A stretch of 43,708 nt of DNA from JAIBBG01 sp043748015 (GCA_043748015.1 JAYTOA010000021.1:1-43708), one strand, 5' to 3'; positions 33,863 through 42,985 are shown, numbered from the stretch's first letter. Notes: generated by a model not told the origin, from the letters alone. A program made the numbers and translations.

Positions 33863-34227
33863 TTTGTATACGGTTCGAAAATATAATCGTCAGCAGAAAA
33901 GTATTCAGAGGCCAAAACCATCAGAATGGCATCAGGTGTAAACTCAAACATTTCATGCCAGTCTTTGGAGTCTAAAATGAGACATCGAGAAGGATTGTTC
34001 AGCAAAAATGTTTCTTGCTTCACTCCATCGTGATTGTAGATTTTACATTCACCTTGAATGCAAACTGCTGCCTGTACTGTTTTGTGATGACGATGTCCGC
34101 CACGGCGAGATTCATCCACACCATAGATGTAGAAAATTCTTTTGATATCAAACGGAATGACCTTCTCAATAACCGTCAGGTTTCCGCGCTTGTCCGTAAA
34201 TGTTTTGAGATCTAACAGATGTGCCAT
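33859..34227 (-). CDS. fdtA: dTDP-4-oxo-6-deoxyglucose 3,4-ketoisomerase (FdtA/QdtA-like)
   Basis: This 122-residue cupin of the WxcM/FdtA family moves the keto group of dTDP-4-keto-6-deoxyglucose from C4 to C3. The segment DLKTFTDKRGNLTVIE and the metal-free active-site motif RRGGHRHHK (two catalytic His of the family), preceded by RIFYIYGV, are clear. DSKDWHEMFEF closes the fold. ATG 34227 is the natural start; the frame opens 4 codons earlier only by a TTG. Together with FdtB it makes a dTDP-3-amino-3,6-dideoxyhexose. An N-acetyltransferase is needed next; the NeuD-like gene at 41558 is a candidate. Confidence 0.87.
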   Translation of the reverse strand: MAHLLDLKTFTDKRGNLTVIEKVIPFDIKRIFYIYGVDESRRGGHRHHKTVQAAVCIQGECKIYNHDGVKQETFLLNNPSRCLILDSKDWHEMFEFTPDAILMVLASEYFSADDYIFEPYTK

Positions 34228-34258
34228 ACTTGCGCCCAAAAATAAGGTGCAGGAGGCC

Positions 34259-35314
34259 TTACAATTCAGTTCGGTGATAGATATGATTGCCCAGTCTGCG
34301 ATAGGAAGATCTACGGCCTAACAAGAAACGAAGTCGATTGAGAATATTATCCTTCAGAATCAGAAGGCCATTCATGATTCGCGATGGAATAATATCTCCC
34401 GAAGTGCCGTTGCTATTGGCAATTTTAGCACTACCAGAATACAATTCAGCCGCTAAATTGAAAAGTTCAATTGCATATGGTTTAAACAATTCATTTTTTG
34501 CTAAATCACTCAGCGCATAACCGGCACCGGTAAAGGCGACCATTTCACCTGAATAGAATCGCAAACCGTGAAAATGGAAGAATACAAGAGGAGAAATACT
34601 TTCAGATGATAAGTCTCTGACGTGCAACAGACCCAAAACTTTTACCAATTCATATTGCTGAATATTCCAGGGAGCAACTCCGGCGCCTAAATGCTGTAAT
34701 ACATGCACGCCTTCAAATCGCGTCGTCCAATCATCCAGATATTTTTGATCTCCGAATTTTCCATCCTCCAGTCGATTGTAGCACCAATCAATACAAGCAT
34801 TTCGCCACCATTTTAATGCTGTGAGGCCATGCTTATCGTTTCGAAATGTGATGTATTGAACGCAATAAATACCGCTGGTTGCGCTTTGATTGTACACCGG
34901 TGTGTAACGATGCTCAGTGATGAGAATCGATTTACTTCCCATTTCCTCATGGAGCACAATTGGATCACTATAAAAGAGCATGTCAGCATCGATGTAAGTG
35001 CAGTGTTCAAGATTGTATTTCTCTATGCAATACAAAATGGTGGAGGAAGTGCACGTCCAGCAATATTCGCCTGCTGTTCTGGAGGATTTAACTGACAACA
35101 GTGCATCATCCTCAAATTCAGAAAGAGAAACAACCGTGAGATTTTTCTCCGGAAAACTCTTGAAATAATTCAACGTGACATCATCAAAGGCGAACACGTA
35201 CAAATGAAAATCGCTACATACTTTTTCGAGTGAGCGATACATCGCCAAACCGCGAGCCAGATAGGCGGAATTGAACAGCGTACAAAATTGTAATGTTTGA
35301 TTCTTACTTGTCAT
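34259..35314 (-). CDS. GT8-like glycosyltransferase
   Basis: This 351-residue GT-A enzyme starts with LQFCTLFNSAYLARGLAMYRSL, a typical retaining GT8-like opening. The DxD site is in CTYIDADMLFYSDP (about 105-118), and the preceding EYCWTCTSSTILYCIEKYN is a recognisable block of this group. HHL-type motifs near the C-terminus are replaced by VFFHFHGLRFY. It is cytoplasmic and has no membrane segment. The sugar is unknown. It overlaps the fusion gene stop upstream by 11 bases. It lies 31 bases before the ATG of fdtA. Confidence 0.75.
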   Translation of the reverse strand: MTSKNQTLQFCTLFNSAYLARGLAMYRSLEKVCSDFHLYVFAFDDVTLNYFKSFPEKNLTVVSLSEFEDDALLSVKSSRTAGEYCWTCTSSTILYCIEKYNLEHCTYIDADMLFYSDPIVLHEEMGSKSILITEHRYTPVYNQSATSGIYCVQYITFRNDKHGLTALKWWRNACIDWCYNRLEDGKFGDQKYLDDWTTRFEGVHVLQHLGAGVAPWNIQQYELVKVLGLLHVRDLSSESISPLVFFHFHGLRFYSGEMVAFTGAGYALSDLAKNELFKPYAIELFNLAAELYSGSAKIANSNGTSGDIIPSRIMNGLLILKDNILNRLRFLLGRRSSYRRLGNHIYHRTEL

Positions 35315-36983
35315 TCAATATTCTTCTTTCAAGAAAAAATCCTTTTCTATAACAGCGCAATTCATCAATGTAATTCTCACCGTCAATCGTATCAGGTAAC
35401 TCGCGTATCAATCTGTACATTGGCAGCAAAGCTTTCAAAAATTTCTGTTCATTTAGAAACCATGCAGGATAAGACGCTTTGTAAATTTCTTTAGGAACTT
35501 GTTGGATTGTGATGCGTTCCTGAACACCATCAATGAAAGCCGTGCGATCAATCATAATGTAACGCACATTCCATGATTTGAATTTCTCAATCAAGCTATA
35601 CGGATCTTCCATATAACAAAGGACGCTGGAAAGTATCAACAAATCAGGTTGATCATCCTTCCGCAATGATTCAAAATCCATATAAAATTTCAGCACATCA
35701 TCTTGAAGGTTCTCTTGTCCTGCATTTACAAAATGTACTTGTTCAATTACATTCCAAGACTTGATACTGTCTTCAATAAAACGCTTATACTGAAAATACA
35801 AACTACCCAGTGAACCACCGAAATCAGCGATAACAATCGGATGATTCAACTTCCCGATTGTTTCAACCAAGACATCTCGCACACTTTCAGAAAACTGAAA
35901 AGTGTCGAATGTGACACCATCTCGTTCAAACGCCGCTTCACCATTCTTCACCTTCAAAACTGATTTCAAAACTGTGTCCAATATCAATGAAGAGTCGTAT
36001 CCTGAGCATTGCGATTGTGCCTTACTCCACGAGTCAAAATCTCCGCTCCATTCATTGTTTCCTGTCGAGCGAATTCTTTTATGAAGGGCTCTCAACTTAC
36101 CCGTGACACGCGACAGTATAGACGGGCGTGTAGCATTGAAAAATATTTCAAACAACTTTCTTCCTGCGTTGCTCTCAACAATGTCAACCGGTAATTTGAT
36201 TACACTACTGCGATTGACATCCACATCGTAGTGAGAAGTCGTTGCGAGATTATGAGTACCACTGCCATCGTTACCAATGTTGTGCGCGAGTGAATATGGC
36301 GGATACAAACAAAGTTGATTATTCAAGAATGAACTCGCGTACCAAAGGACTGCCCATGATTGATTCACCCCTTTCTCTCTATCCTCCAACATCCGGAAAT
36401 AAGGATATGAATTGTTGAAATCGAATTCGCTTTGAAGCCGCGAGTTAACAAGTTTCTCTTTCAGTGCTGTCGCATCCGGATTGAATTGTCTCCAGCGATC
36501 AGACCATGTAGCCCAGCCCCAGCAGTCAGCTCCGCGAATAAAAAATGCTTCCGGCAATTCTTTGATCAACGGATAAACATATCCAGAAATGCACGCGACA
36601 TTCTTTGCGTCTTTGTACCTCTCCAATGCGATGTTCATGAACTGAAGAAAATTTGTGGAGACGACAAGATCATCTTCCAGAATAATTGCGCGACCGAAAT
36701 TTTCAATGACTTCAGAAACACCTTCGGTCACATTCTTTGCAAGACCGAAATTGCTTTCACGCTCAATCACTTTAACAGAAGCGAATCGCGTTTCATCCTT
36801 AGCAACGAGTCTTGTGAGATCGACAAGTTTCGATGCTTCATCAGAAGCGCCGCCCCTTGATCCATCACAGTATATGATGAGATCAGAAATTATCGCCTCA
36901 GGGTTTTGAGCAAGTGCAGACAATGTACGAGCGAGATGTGCAGGACGTTTGTATGCGAATATGATGATAGGCGCATTATTCAT
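35304..36983 (-). CDS. Glycosyltransferase-methyltransferase fusion (TIGR04325-like C-terminus)
   Basis: This 559-residue fusion (from ATG 36983; a GTG two codons earlier is also possible) joins two domains. The N-terminal GT-A transferase (about 1-285) has IIIFAYKRPAHL, IILEDDLVVS with the EDD metal site, and DCWGWATWSDRWRQF. A putative SAM methyltransferase (about 310-559) follows, starting WSGDFDSWSKA with GYDSSLIL and holding the SAM loop ADFGGSLGSLYFQ. That C-terminal half resembles the TIGR04325 group of Leptospira/Bacteroidota polysaccharide loci. The fusion suggests glycosylation and methylation of the same residue. It overlaps the GT11 stop by 8 bases. Confidence 0.8.
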   Translation of the reverse strand: MNNAPIIIFAYKRPAHLARTLSALAQNPEAIISDLIIYCDGSRGGASDEASKLVDLTRLVAKDETRFASVKVIERESNFGLAKNVTEGVSEVIENFGRAIILEDDLVVSTNFLQFMNIALERYKDAKNVACISGYVYPLIKELPEAFFIRGADCWGWATWSDRWRQFNPDATALKEKLVNSRLQSEFDFNNSYPYFRMLEDREKGVNQSWAVLWYASSFLNNQLCLYPPYSLAHNIGNDGSGTHNLATTSHYDVDVNRSSVIKLPVDIVESNAGRKLFEIFFNATRPSILSRVTGKLRALHKRIRSTGNNEWSGDFDSWSKAQSQCSGYDSSLILDTVLKSVLKVKNGEAAFERDGVTFDTFQFSESVRDVLVETIGKLNHPIVIADFGGSLGSLYFQYKRFIEDSIKSWNVIEQVHFVNAGQENLQDDVLKFYMDFESLRKDDQPDLLILSSVLCYMEDPYSLIEKFKSWNVRYIMIDRTAFIDGVQERITIQQVPKEIYKASYPAWFLNEQKFLKALLPMYRLIRELPDTIDGENYIDELRCYRKGFFLERRILNDK

Positions 36984-37878
36984 AAACACCTCCCACGTTG
37001 ACCCATTTCCATTCCTTCACTCTAATTCCCGAAGGATAATCTTTCTTCACTTTGAAGCCAAGAAAATATTCCGGAGCAAAAATAATTTTATCTGTTCGGT
37101 TATTGAGCCATGCAGCCCACCACGAAAAGGTGCTGTTCGCTGTGATGACAATTTTCGCGTTCAACAAAATTTGAAAATCAGTGATCTCGTCATTTCGCTC
37201 AAAAAAGTAATTCGGTTGAGCCCCAAATTCCTTCTTCGTAAAGTCAATATCATCAGAAACAAAAATCACGTTGTAAGACTGAAGATTATCGATCATTGCT
37301 AAACAACGGTGATAATATTCCGCCGGCAATGTCATGTCATAACCACCGATTTCATCACCGCCAAAAGTGATGTAATCTGTGCGGCGCAAGTGAACAGCGA
37401 CGTAAGGCCGCATCAACAATTCTCTCTTATCACTTTCAAACTTCGAACGATATTCTTCCTTGACTTTGAAAAGAGATTTTACGCTTTCTTCATGGCCTGT
37501 GAAATATTCTACAGACTGAAAAAAGCCGTCATACAAAGTATTGTTGTGTAATTCGGCCAACAAATACTCATTGCCTCCCACCTTATTCGGCCACTCCACA
37601 ACAGACTTGCTCACTGCAACATTCAGTATTTCAAGAGGCAATTTACTCACGCCACCATAATGGAATTTGTGGACACTTCTCTTGAAAATATTTCGCAGTA
37701 TAAAAAGGAAAATCCGAAAACTGTTTTGAAAACCCAGTCGACTACTTGCCTCGAAATAATGTAACGCGTTTGATCGATAGATGAATGAAGAAGTATTCAA
37801 TTTCTTCGCGGCGACATATGCAAATGCAAGTTGAAACATTTGATTTCCCAATCGTCCTCTGGAAAAAACTCCGATCAT
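36976..37878 (-). CDS. GT11 alpha-1,2-fucosyltransferase
   Basis: This 300-residue protein has GRLGNQMFQ at the N-terminus (8-16) and the GT11 donor-binding motif HLRRTDY (163-169). Downstream are VIFVSDDIDF and the SANSTFSWWAAWL-type block (here ITANSTFSWWAAWL). It transfers fucose, usually from GDP-Fuc, in an alpha-1,2 linkage and is cytoplasmic. The gene for GDP-fucose synthesis is not in the window. It starts in the stop of the double FkbM gene (ATGA, 37875-37878). Confidence 0.9.
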   Translation of the reverse strand: MIGVFSRGRLGNQMFQLAFAYVAAKKLNTSSFIYRSNALHYFEASSRLGFQNSFRIFLFILRNIFKRSVHKFHYGGVSKLPLEILNVAVSKSVVEWPNKVGGNEYLLAELHNNTLYDGFFQSVEYFTGHEESVKSLFKVKEEYRSKFESDKRELLMRPYVAVHLRRTDYITFGGDEIGGYDMTLPAEYYHRCLAMIDNLQSYNVIFVSDDIDFTKKEFGAQPNYFFERNDEITDFQILLNAKIVITANSTFSWWAAWLNNRTDKIIFAPEYFLGFKVKKDYPSGIRVKEWKWVNVGGVYE

Positions 37879-39347
37879 TTATCAGATGATTTGTGACTTA
37901 CTGCAACATAATTTGAGTATCGATAATCCTCTTTGAAATTGCCTAGATGATCCTGAAAAGCAATTTCGGTCGCTTCCAATTTTCCTACACGATAATTTTT
38001 ATTTATCATCATCTGCGCGATTTCCGCCAGCGTAATTCCCGCATCGAGATAGGTACCGCCGTATTCAAACTGAACCGCCTTCACCATATCGGGCTTTAAC
38101 AGCTCGCCACCACCGGTCAGTACACGTTTCTCGTTTCCTTCAGTATCGATCTTCAATAGATCAATACGATCAATATTATTGTCGGCTATGTAACTATCAA
38201 GCCTACGCAGTTGAATAGTGGTTTTCTGATTCAGTTGCACTTCTTTGCGATCATACATCGAAGCTGAAGAACTGCCGGAAAAATCGAAATGTATTTCGGC
38301 TTCACCATTCGCATCTGACAAACCGAATGGATTGATGCGGATGTTTTTGTTGTCATCAAAACGGGCGTGCAATTTTTCCAGACAAATTGCTTGCGGCTCG
38401 AACAAATGCAATTCGTAATCGGTGATATTTTTCTTACTCAACACCTCAAGTACCATAGCGGTATACTCACCTAGATTCGCGCCCACATCAAAAATGACCG
38501 GGCGTGAAATACTTTTGTTGATGTAAGTCTCCAGAAAAAAACCTTCGCCATTGTCGGATGGATTTACATCAACAACTGGAGCGGGCTTCAGCTGTCTCAA
38601 CATTTTACCAGGCAACCAACGCAGACGCTGATACCAGCGCTTCCCCCAACTGCTCAAATTGTATTTCACCTGATAATAAATGGCTCCTGCTTGATTCGCC
38701 AGCAAATCCATCGTACCAGCATCTGTGCGCATATAAAACGCATCACCCCATTGCCACTTCGTTAATTCCAATGCAACACGATGAAATCCCTTAGATGCAA
38801 GAAATGTGTCGAGCTGATAAAGCGTCGCACATCCCACATACACTTTTCCAACATTGATTTCGGTATAGATATAGTCTATGTTTTTCAGCTGATCTCCAAG
38901 ACCTTTCATAGCCATCAATTCTGCACCTTGCAAATCAATATTTAGAAAATTGCAATCGTCGAGAGTGATATTGTTCTTTTCGAAATAATGATCGAGACGA
39001 TGTGTTTTCAACTTCAAAGTATGATGTACAGAGATTTCCGGATGGTGATCCTTGTGCGTTCCCAATTCAAGTATAGAAGAAGACTGAAAGTTGTTGGCGA
39101 TTTTGAATTCCACTTCATCACCATCTTTATCCGACACAAGAACATTGTGCGCAACCTGTCCTTGAAATTTTTTCAGTTCTTCATTCAGCACCGGCATCAA
39201 TTCGGGATTGCCTTCAATCCAGATGACGCGTTTTGCGCCGGCTGCGGCATATTGTGGCGCTTCTTCCGCCTGGTGCGCACCGAGATGCAACACCCCCCGA
39301 ATGGTGATGTTGAATTTCTTGATGAGCTGATCAACCGGAATGAGCAT
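37875..39347 (-). CDS. Double FkbM-family methyltransferase
   Basis: This 490-residue protein carries two FkbM methyltransferase domains in one chain. The first (about 17-207) has VLHLGAHQAEEAPQY as the SAM loop, NFLNIDLQGAELMAMKGL and IDYIYTEIN. A Lys/Arg-rich linker (about 225-265) follows. The second (about 282-485) has VIFDVGANLGEYTAMV, DLLKIDTEGNEKRVL and KAVQFEYGG. FkbM proteins O-methylate sugars or other hydroxyls. Both SAM loops look intact, so two methylations, or one catalytic plus one structural domain, are possible. It begins 36 bases after wzt. Confidence 0.88.
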   Translation of the reverse strand: MLIPVDQLIKKFNITIRGVLHLGAHQAEEAPQYAAAGAKRVIWIEGNPELMPVLNEELKKFQGQVAHNVLVSDKDGDEVEFKIANNFQSSSILELGTHKDHHPEISVHHTLKLKTHRLDHYFEKNNITLDDCNFLNIDLQGAELMAMKGLGDQLKNIDYIYTEINVGKVYVGCATLYQLDTFLASKGFHRVALELTKWQWGDAFYMRTDAGTMDLLANQAGAIYYQVKYNLSSWGKRWYQRLRWLPGKMLRQLKPAPVVDVNPSDNGEGFFLETYINKSISRPVIFDVGANLGEYTAMVLEVLSKKNITDYELHLFEPQAICLEKLHARFDDNKNIRINPFGLSDANGEAEIHFDFSGSSSASMYDRKEVQLNQKTTIQLRRLDSYIADNNIDRIDLLKIDTEGNEKRVLTGGGELLKPDMVKAVQFEYGGTYLDAGITLAEIAQMMINKNYRVGKLEATEIAFQDHLGNFKEDYRYSNYVAVSHKSSDK

Positions 39348-39383
39348 GTCTTCTTTTCTATTTAAAAATTAAGCGCATAAAAA

Positions 39384-40625
39384 TTATTCCGCGCGCCAAT
39401 TGTTTTCTATCAAAATACTTCGATGTGTGGAAGGTACCATTCTTCCTGTCCCGTAAAAATCGCCGTCTTCTACGTCTATCATCACTGCTTCCTGCACCCA
39501 GTCCTGCATTTGTCCTGCGCGACTGACAGAAATGTTCAATGAATATTTTCCTCCGGTCAGTGGAAATTTATCTATCGTACAAATGAAAAATCCTTCGCTA
39601 CTCACTTTATCAAAAGTGCCGGAAGAATAATCATTGCCAACGACTGTGAACAATGTTCCATCGTAACCATATATCGCAACGGCAACCGCAATCTCGCGCA
39701 TCGCTTCGGGTTGCGTGCACTTATATCCTATTTTGAAAATCACTTTTTGTCCGCAGATAATGAGATCAATCGCATCTGATTTTTCACTCAACACTTCAAA
39801 GCTCATCAATCGAATCTTACCCTCACCTTGTCGATCTGTTCTATCGGCGAGTGTGGAGGTGCCCAGTTTCTGCGCCGACTGCATGTAAAAATTCACAGCA
39901 TCATGGATGTCCGACATCGGCTTCACCACTTGACCTTTCTCCAACACAATTCCTTTACTGCACAAGTTCATCAACGATGCCATGTTGTGACTCACAAATA
40001 AAATCGTGCGCCCACCATTGCGACTGATGTCTTCCATTTTCCCTAAACACTTCTTTTGAAACTGCGCATCACCAACAGCCAACACTTCATCTACGATCAA
40101 AATTTCCGGATCGAGGTGCGCTGCAACAGCGAAAGCCAGTCGCACATACATTCCGGAAGAATATCGTTTCACAGGCGTATCGAGAAATTGTTCCACTTCA
40201 GAAAAAGCAACGATCTCATCAAATTTGCTTGCTATCTCCGCGCGACTCATTCCGAGGATAGAACCGTTGAGAAAAATATTTTCTCTGCCTGATAATTCGG
40301 CATGAAAACCTGTTCCCACTTCCAGCAAACTTGCCACGCGTCCTTCGATTGTTATTCTTCCTTTCGTCGGTGTGACAATGCGCGAAAGCACTTTCAGTAG
40401 CGTTGATTTTCCTGCGCCATTTCTACCGATAACACCAACGCGATCCCCTTGATTCACTTCAAAACTCACATCCTTTAACGCGCTGAATGTTTCACGAGAT
40501 TCCGATTTTGAACCTCGAAAAACACCACGCACCTTGTCCACTATCACATCTCGCAAAGCCGTATACCGAGCATCTGTCTGATGCTTGATGATATATTCTT
40601 TGGTGAGATTTTCTACTTTGATCAT
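39384..40625 (-). CDS. wzt: Polysaccharide ABC exporter ATP-binding protein Wzt with C-terminal domain
   Basis: This 413-residue ATPase drives export of undecaprenyl-linked polysaccharide. Walker A is GRNGAGKS (67-74), the signature SSGMYVRLAFA (156-166), Walker B LIVDE (176-180) and the switch His in VSHN (211-214). The last 145 residues (from about 265) form a strand-rich domain like Wzt_C, which in E. coli O9a binds the modified non-reducing end of the O-chain and selects it for export. It is 9 bases downstream of wzm. Methyltransferases directly follow, which fits a terminal modification. Confidence 0.92.
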   Translation of the reverse strand: MIKVENLTKEYIIKHQTDARYTALRDVIVDKVRGVFRGSKSESRETFSALKDVSFEVNQGDRVGVIGRNGAGKSTLLKVLSRIVTPTKGRITIEGRVASLLEVGTGFHAELSGRENIFLNGSILGMSRAEIASKFDEIVAFSEVEQFLDTPVKRYSSGMYVRLAFAVAAHLDPEILIVDEVLAVGDAQFQKKCLGKMEDISRNGGRTILFVSHNMASLMNLCSKGIVLEKGQVVKPMSDIHDAVNFYMQSAQKLGTSTLADRTDRQGEGKIRLMSFEVLSEKSDAIDLIICGQKVIFKIGYKCTQPEAMREIAVAVAIYGYDGTLFTVVGNDYSSGTFDKVSSEGFFICTIDKFPLTGGKYSLNISVSRAGQMQDWVQEAVMIDVEDGDFYGTGRMVPSTHRSILIENNWRAE

Positions 40626-40634
40626 GTATTGAAA

Positions 40635-41468
40635 TCAGATAATATCTGAAAAAGTTTTTTCTGTTCTTCTAAAATATTTGACGCCAATCACCAGCATTAT
40701 CATGGTGATCAGGATGGAAATTAGAAATGCTCTTTCATTCAATACAATTTGTCCGCCCGTGATGCACCAACGAAAACCATCAATCACACCAACCATCGGA
40801 TTGAGTGAGTAAAGAAATTTTGCCCATTCAGGATAGCCACTTTGGTAAACGGTATTGCTGCTGAAAGCAATCGGCGAAACGAACAATCCGAATTGAACGA
40901 CGAATGGAATGACGTAACGAAAATCGCGGTACTTCACGTTGAGTGCAGCGATGAGCAAACCGGAACCAAGAGCAGTGAGAATCGCGAGGAAAAGAAACAC
41001 GGGCATCAACAAAATCTGCCATCCGGGATTGAATTGCAATGCGATCATGACCACAATCAATATCGCGAACGAAATGGCAAAATCGATGAGACAAACAATC
41101 ACCGTACTCGCCGGAACAATGATTCTTGGGAAATAAACTTTCGTGAGAAGATTCTGGTTGGCGATCAGCGAATTTGAAGCATCACTAAATGCAGAAGAGA
41201 AAAACTGCCAGGGCAATGTTGCGGCCGTCACCATCAAAATTCGAGGTACGCCATCGCTGGGAATTCCGAACGATTCACCAAAAAACCAGAAGACGGCAAT
41301 GGTGAGCAACGGACGCAGAATACTCCAAGCAATACCAATGGCGGTTTGCTTGTAACGAACGAGCACATCACGCCACGCGAGAAAATAAAAAAGTCCCCTG
41401 TAATTCCAGAGGTCCTTCCAATAATTCGCGTCGGTATTCCCGGGGGTTATGATAGTCCTTTGCGCCAT
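40635..41468 (-). CDS. wzm: Polysaccharide ABC exporter permease Wzm
   Basis: This 277-residue ABC-2 type membrane protein has six or so hydrophobic segments. The cytoplasmic N-terminal helix includes YRGLFYFLAWRDVLVRYKQTAIGIAWSILRP, the typical Wzm/TagG opening, and a periplasmic-side SLNPMVGVIDGFRWC segment is also typical. With Wzt it forms the exporter for a complete polysaccharide on an undecaprenyl carrier. A putative -7 promoter box lies just upstream (41479-41486). Next in the operon is wzt, 9 bases away. Confidence 0.92.
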   Translation of the reverse strand: MAQRTIITPGNTDANYWKDLWNYRGLFYFLAWRDVLVRYKQTAIGIAWSILRPLLTIAVFWFFGESFGIPSDGVPRILMVTAATLPWQFFSSAFSDASNSLIANQNLLTKVYFPRIIVPASTVIVCLIDFAISFAILIVVMIALQFNPGWQILLMPVFLFLAILTALGSGLLIAALNVKYRDFRYVIPFVVQFGLFVSPIAFSSNTVYQSGYPEWAKFLYSLNPMVGVIDGFRWCITGGQIVLNERAFLISILITMIMLVIGVKYFRRTEKTFSDII

Positions 41469-41478
41469 AGCGTGCGGC

Positions 41479-41486
41479 CAAAGTTA
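41479..41486 (-). promoter_or_regulatory. Possible internal promoter (-7 box) before wzm
   Basis: Read on the minus strand, TAACTTTG matches the Bacteroidota -7 consensus TAnnTTTG and lies 10 bases before the wzm ATG, so the transcript would be nearly leaderless. The expected -33 TTTG is not clear (a T-run is there). Confidence 0.3.
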
Positions 41487-41557
41487 CTTCACAAAAGTGC
41501 TATAAAAAGGAATGGAAATTTTGCCGGTTGGTTTACGGCACAAATCGACAGAAAACC

Positions 41558-42184
41558 TTAAGATTTTGGCTTTGCCGGAACACCTACAACAGTAGTGTTT
41601 TCGGGAACGTCACGATTCACTACAGCACCGGCTCCCACCACCGAATTATTGCCGACTTTGACACCCGGCAAGATGATAGCTCCCGCGCCAATCGCGGTTC
41701 GATTACCGATTGTGCATGCGCCCAACAATTTTACAAAAGGCGAGATTTCACAAAATTCACCGATGGTTATATCATGACTTACAAACGCGCCCACATGAAG
41801 TAATGTCCCCTTTCCGACTGAGTTATTTGCCTCTACAGTGACACCAGGCATCACGCAACAACCATCACCAAATCGATTGAGGTATTGACCAATGCGCGCA
41901 TGCTTTGAAATAAGTGTGTACACATGACCGCCATTTTCCACCATGAGATTGTACAACGCTTCTCTGCGACGAGGAGCTCCGGCACCGATGACGAACTTAT
42001 GATCGCCTGTTTGGAATGCCTTCTTCAAACTATCGATTGAATTTAATATTGGAAAAATGCCGAATTTTAAATCGTCGCCATCAACAGAAAGATTATCAAA
42101 GAAAAATAAATCCTGTGGATGAACTGTCTCCAGTAATACATCGGTCAATTCGCTTGCAAAACCTTTTGCACCGGCAACTATCAT
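41558..42184 (-). CDS. NeuD/PglD-like sugar acetyltransferase
   Basis: This 208-residue protein has the two-part layout of the NeuD/PglD group. An N-terminal Rossmann-like domain (1-80, VAGAKGFASELTDVLL) is followed by a left-handed beta-helix (about 92-208) with hexapeptide repeats and GTLLHVGAFVSHDITIGEFCEI. The likely catalytic base is H in the VSHD segment, with a second in the SKHARIG loop. It ends with the usual VVGVPAKPKS. It could N-acetylate the FdtA/FdtB amino-sugar or O-acetylate another residue; FdtC proper has a different N-terminus. It is 48 bases after aroE. Confidence 0.82.
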   Translation of the reverse strand: MIVAGAKGFASELTDVLLETVHPQDLFFFDNLSVDGDDLKFGIFPILNSIDSLKKAFQTGDHKFVIGAGAPRRREALYNLMVENGGHVYTLISKHARIGQYLNRFGDGCCVMPGVTVEANNSVGKGTLLHVGAFVSHDITIGEFCEISPFVKLLGACTIGNRTAIGAGAIILPGVKVGNNSVVGAGAVVNRDVPENTTVVGVPAKPKS

Positions 42185-42232
42185 AATGGTGTTTGTTCTA
42201 TTTTGAATTCTGAAAAAATATTCATCCCAAAT

Positions 42233-42985
42233 TTAAACCGCTTCATCATTCCATATCTGCCAACTTCTTTCAGCTTGAATTTCAAGCATCTTCAAACCAT
42301 TCATCACATGTGCTCCCTTGTCTTTCCCTTTTCGCAGAAATGAAGTCATTTGCGGATTGTAGATAAGATCATAAAGAAAATGGGAAGGTCCGATTGCGTC
42401 GAATGGAATTTCAGGTGCAGCGTCAATATTCGGTAACATTCCTAATGGTGTAGTGTTGATGAGGAGATGAAAGTGTTGCATTGTTGCAGCTTCAAGTTCA
42501 TCATAACGAATAATGTTCGCTCCACTTTTTTCTCTCGATACAAAATGAAATGTGATGTTCCACTTTTTCAATACATGAGCCACAGCCGCAGAACCACCGC
42601 CTGTACCAAGTATCAATGCTCTCTCATATTTGTTCTCGAGAAATGGTTTGATACTCATTTCAAAACCAAAAGCATCGGTGTTGTGCCCGATCCATTTTCC
42701 ATCTTTGATGTGAATGCAGTTCACGGCGCCGATTTCAGAAGCTTCAGAAGATAATTCATCGAGAAAAGGAATAACGCTTTCCTTGTAAGGAATAGTCACA
42801 TTGAGTCCATTCAAATTTTCTATAGATCGCAATGACGTGATGTCGGAAATCTTTTCCAGTGGAAAATTCTCATACACAGCATCGCGGATATTTTCCTTTT
42901 CAAATTTCTCTGCGAAATATTTTTCTGAGAAAGAATGTGTAAGAGGAAAACCGATAAGACCAAAGCGTCGGATGGCAGCGCTCAA
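42233..42985 (-). CDS. aroE: Shikimate dehydrogenase
   Basis: AroE reduces 3-dehydroshikimate with NADPH in aromatic amino-acid synthesis. The protein (250 residues from TTG 42985) has FGLIGFPLTHSFSEKYF, NVTIPYKESV with catalytic K68, GAVNCIHIKDGKWIGHNTDAFGFE with D104, and the NADP loop ILGTGGGSAAVAHVL. The start is uncertain. The TTG at 42985 overlaps the dedA stop as TTGA, like the ATGA junctions elsewhere, whereas ATG 43015 adds 10 non-homologous-looking residues and overlaps dedA by 34 bases. Start codon aside, the gene is clear. Confidence 0.88.
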   Translation of the reverse strand: MSAAIRRFGLIGFPLTHSFSEKYFAEKFEKENIRDAVYENFPLEKISDITSLRSIENLNGLNVTIPYKESVIPFLDELSSEASEIGAVNCIHIKDGKWIGHNTDAFGFEMSIKPFLENKYERALILGTGGGSAAVAHVLKKWNITFHFVSREKSGANIIRYDELEAATMQHFHLLINTTPLGMLPNIDAAPEIPFDAIGPSHFLYDLIYNPQMTSFLRKGKDKGAHVMNGLKMLEIQAERSWQIWNDEAV

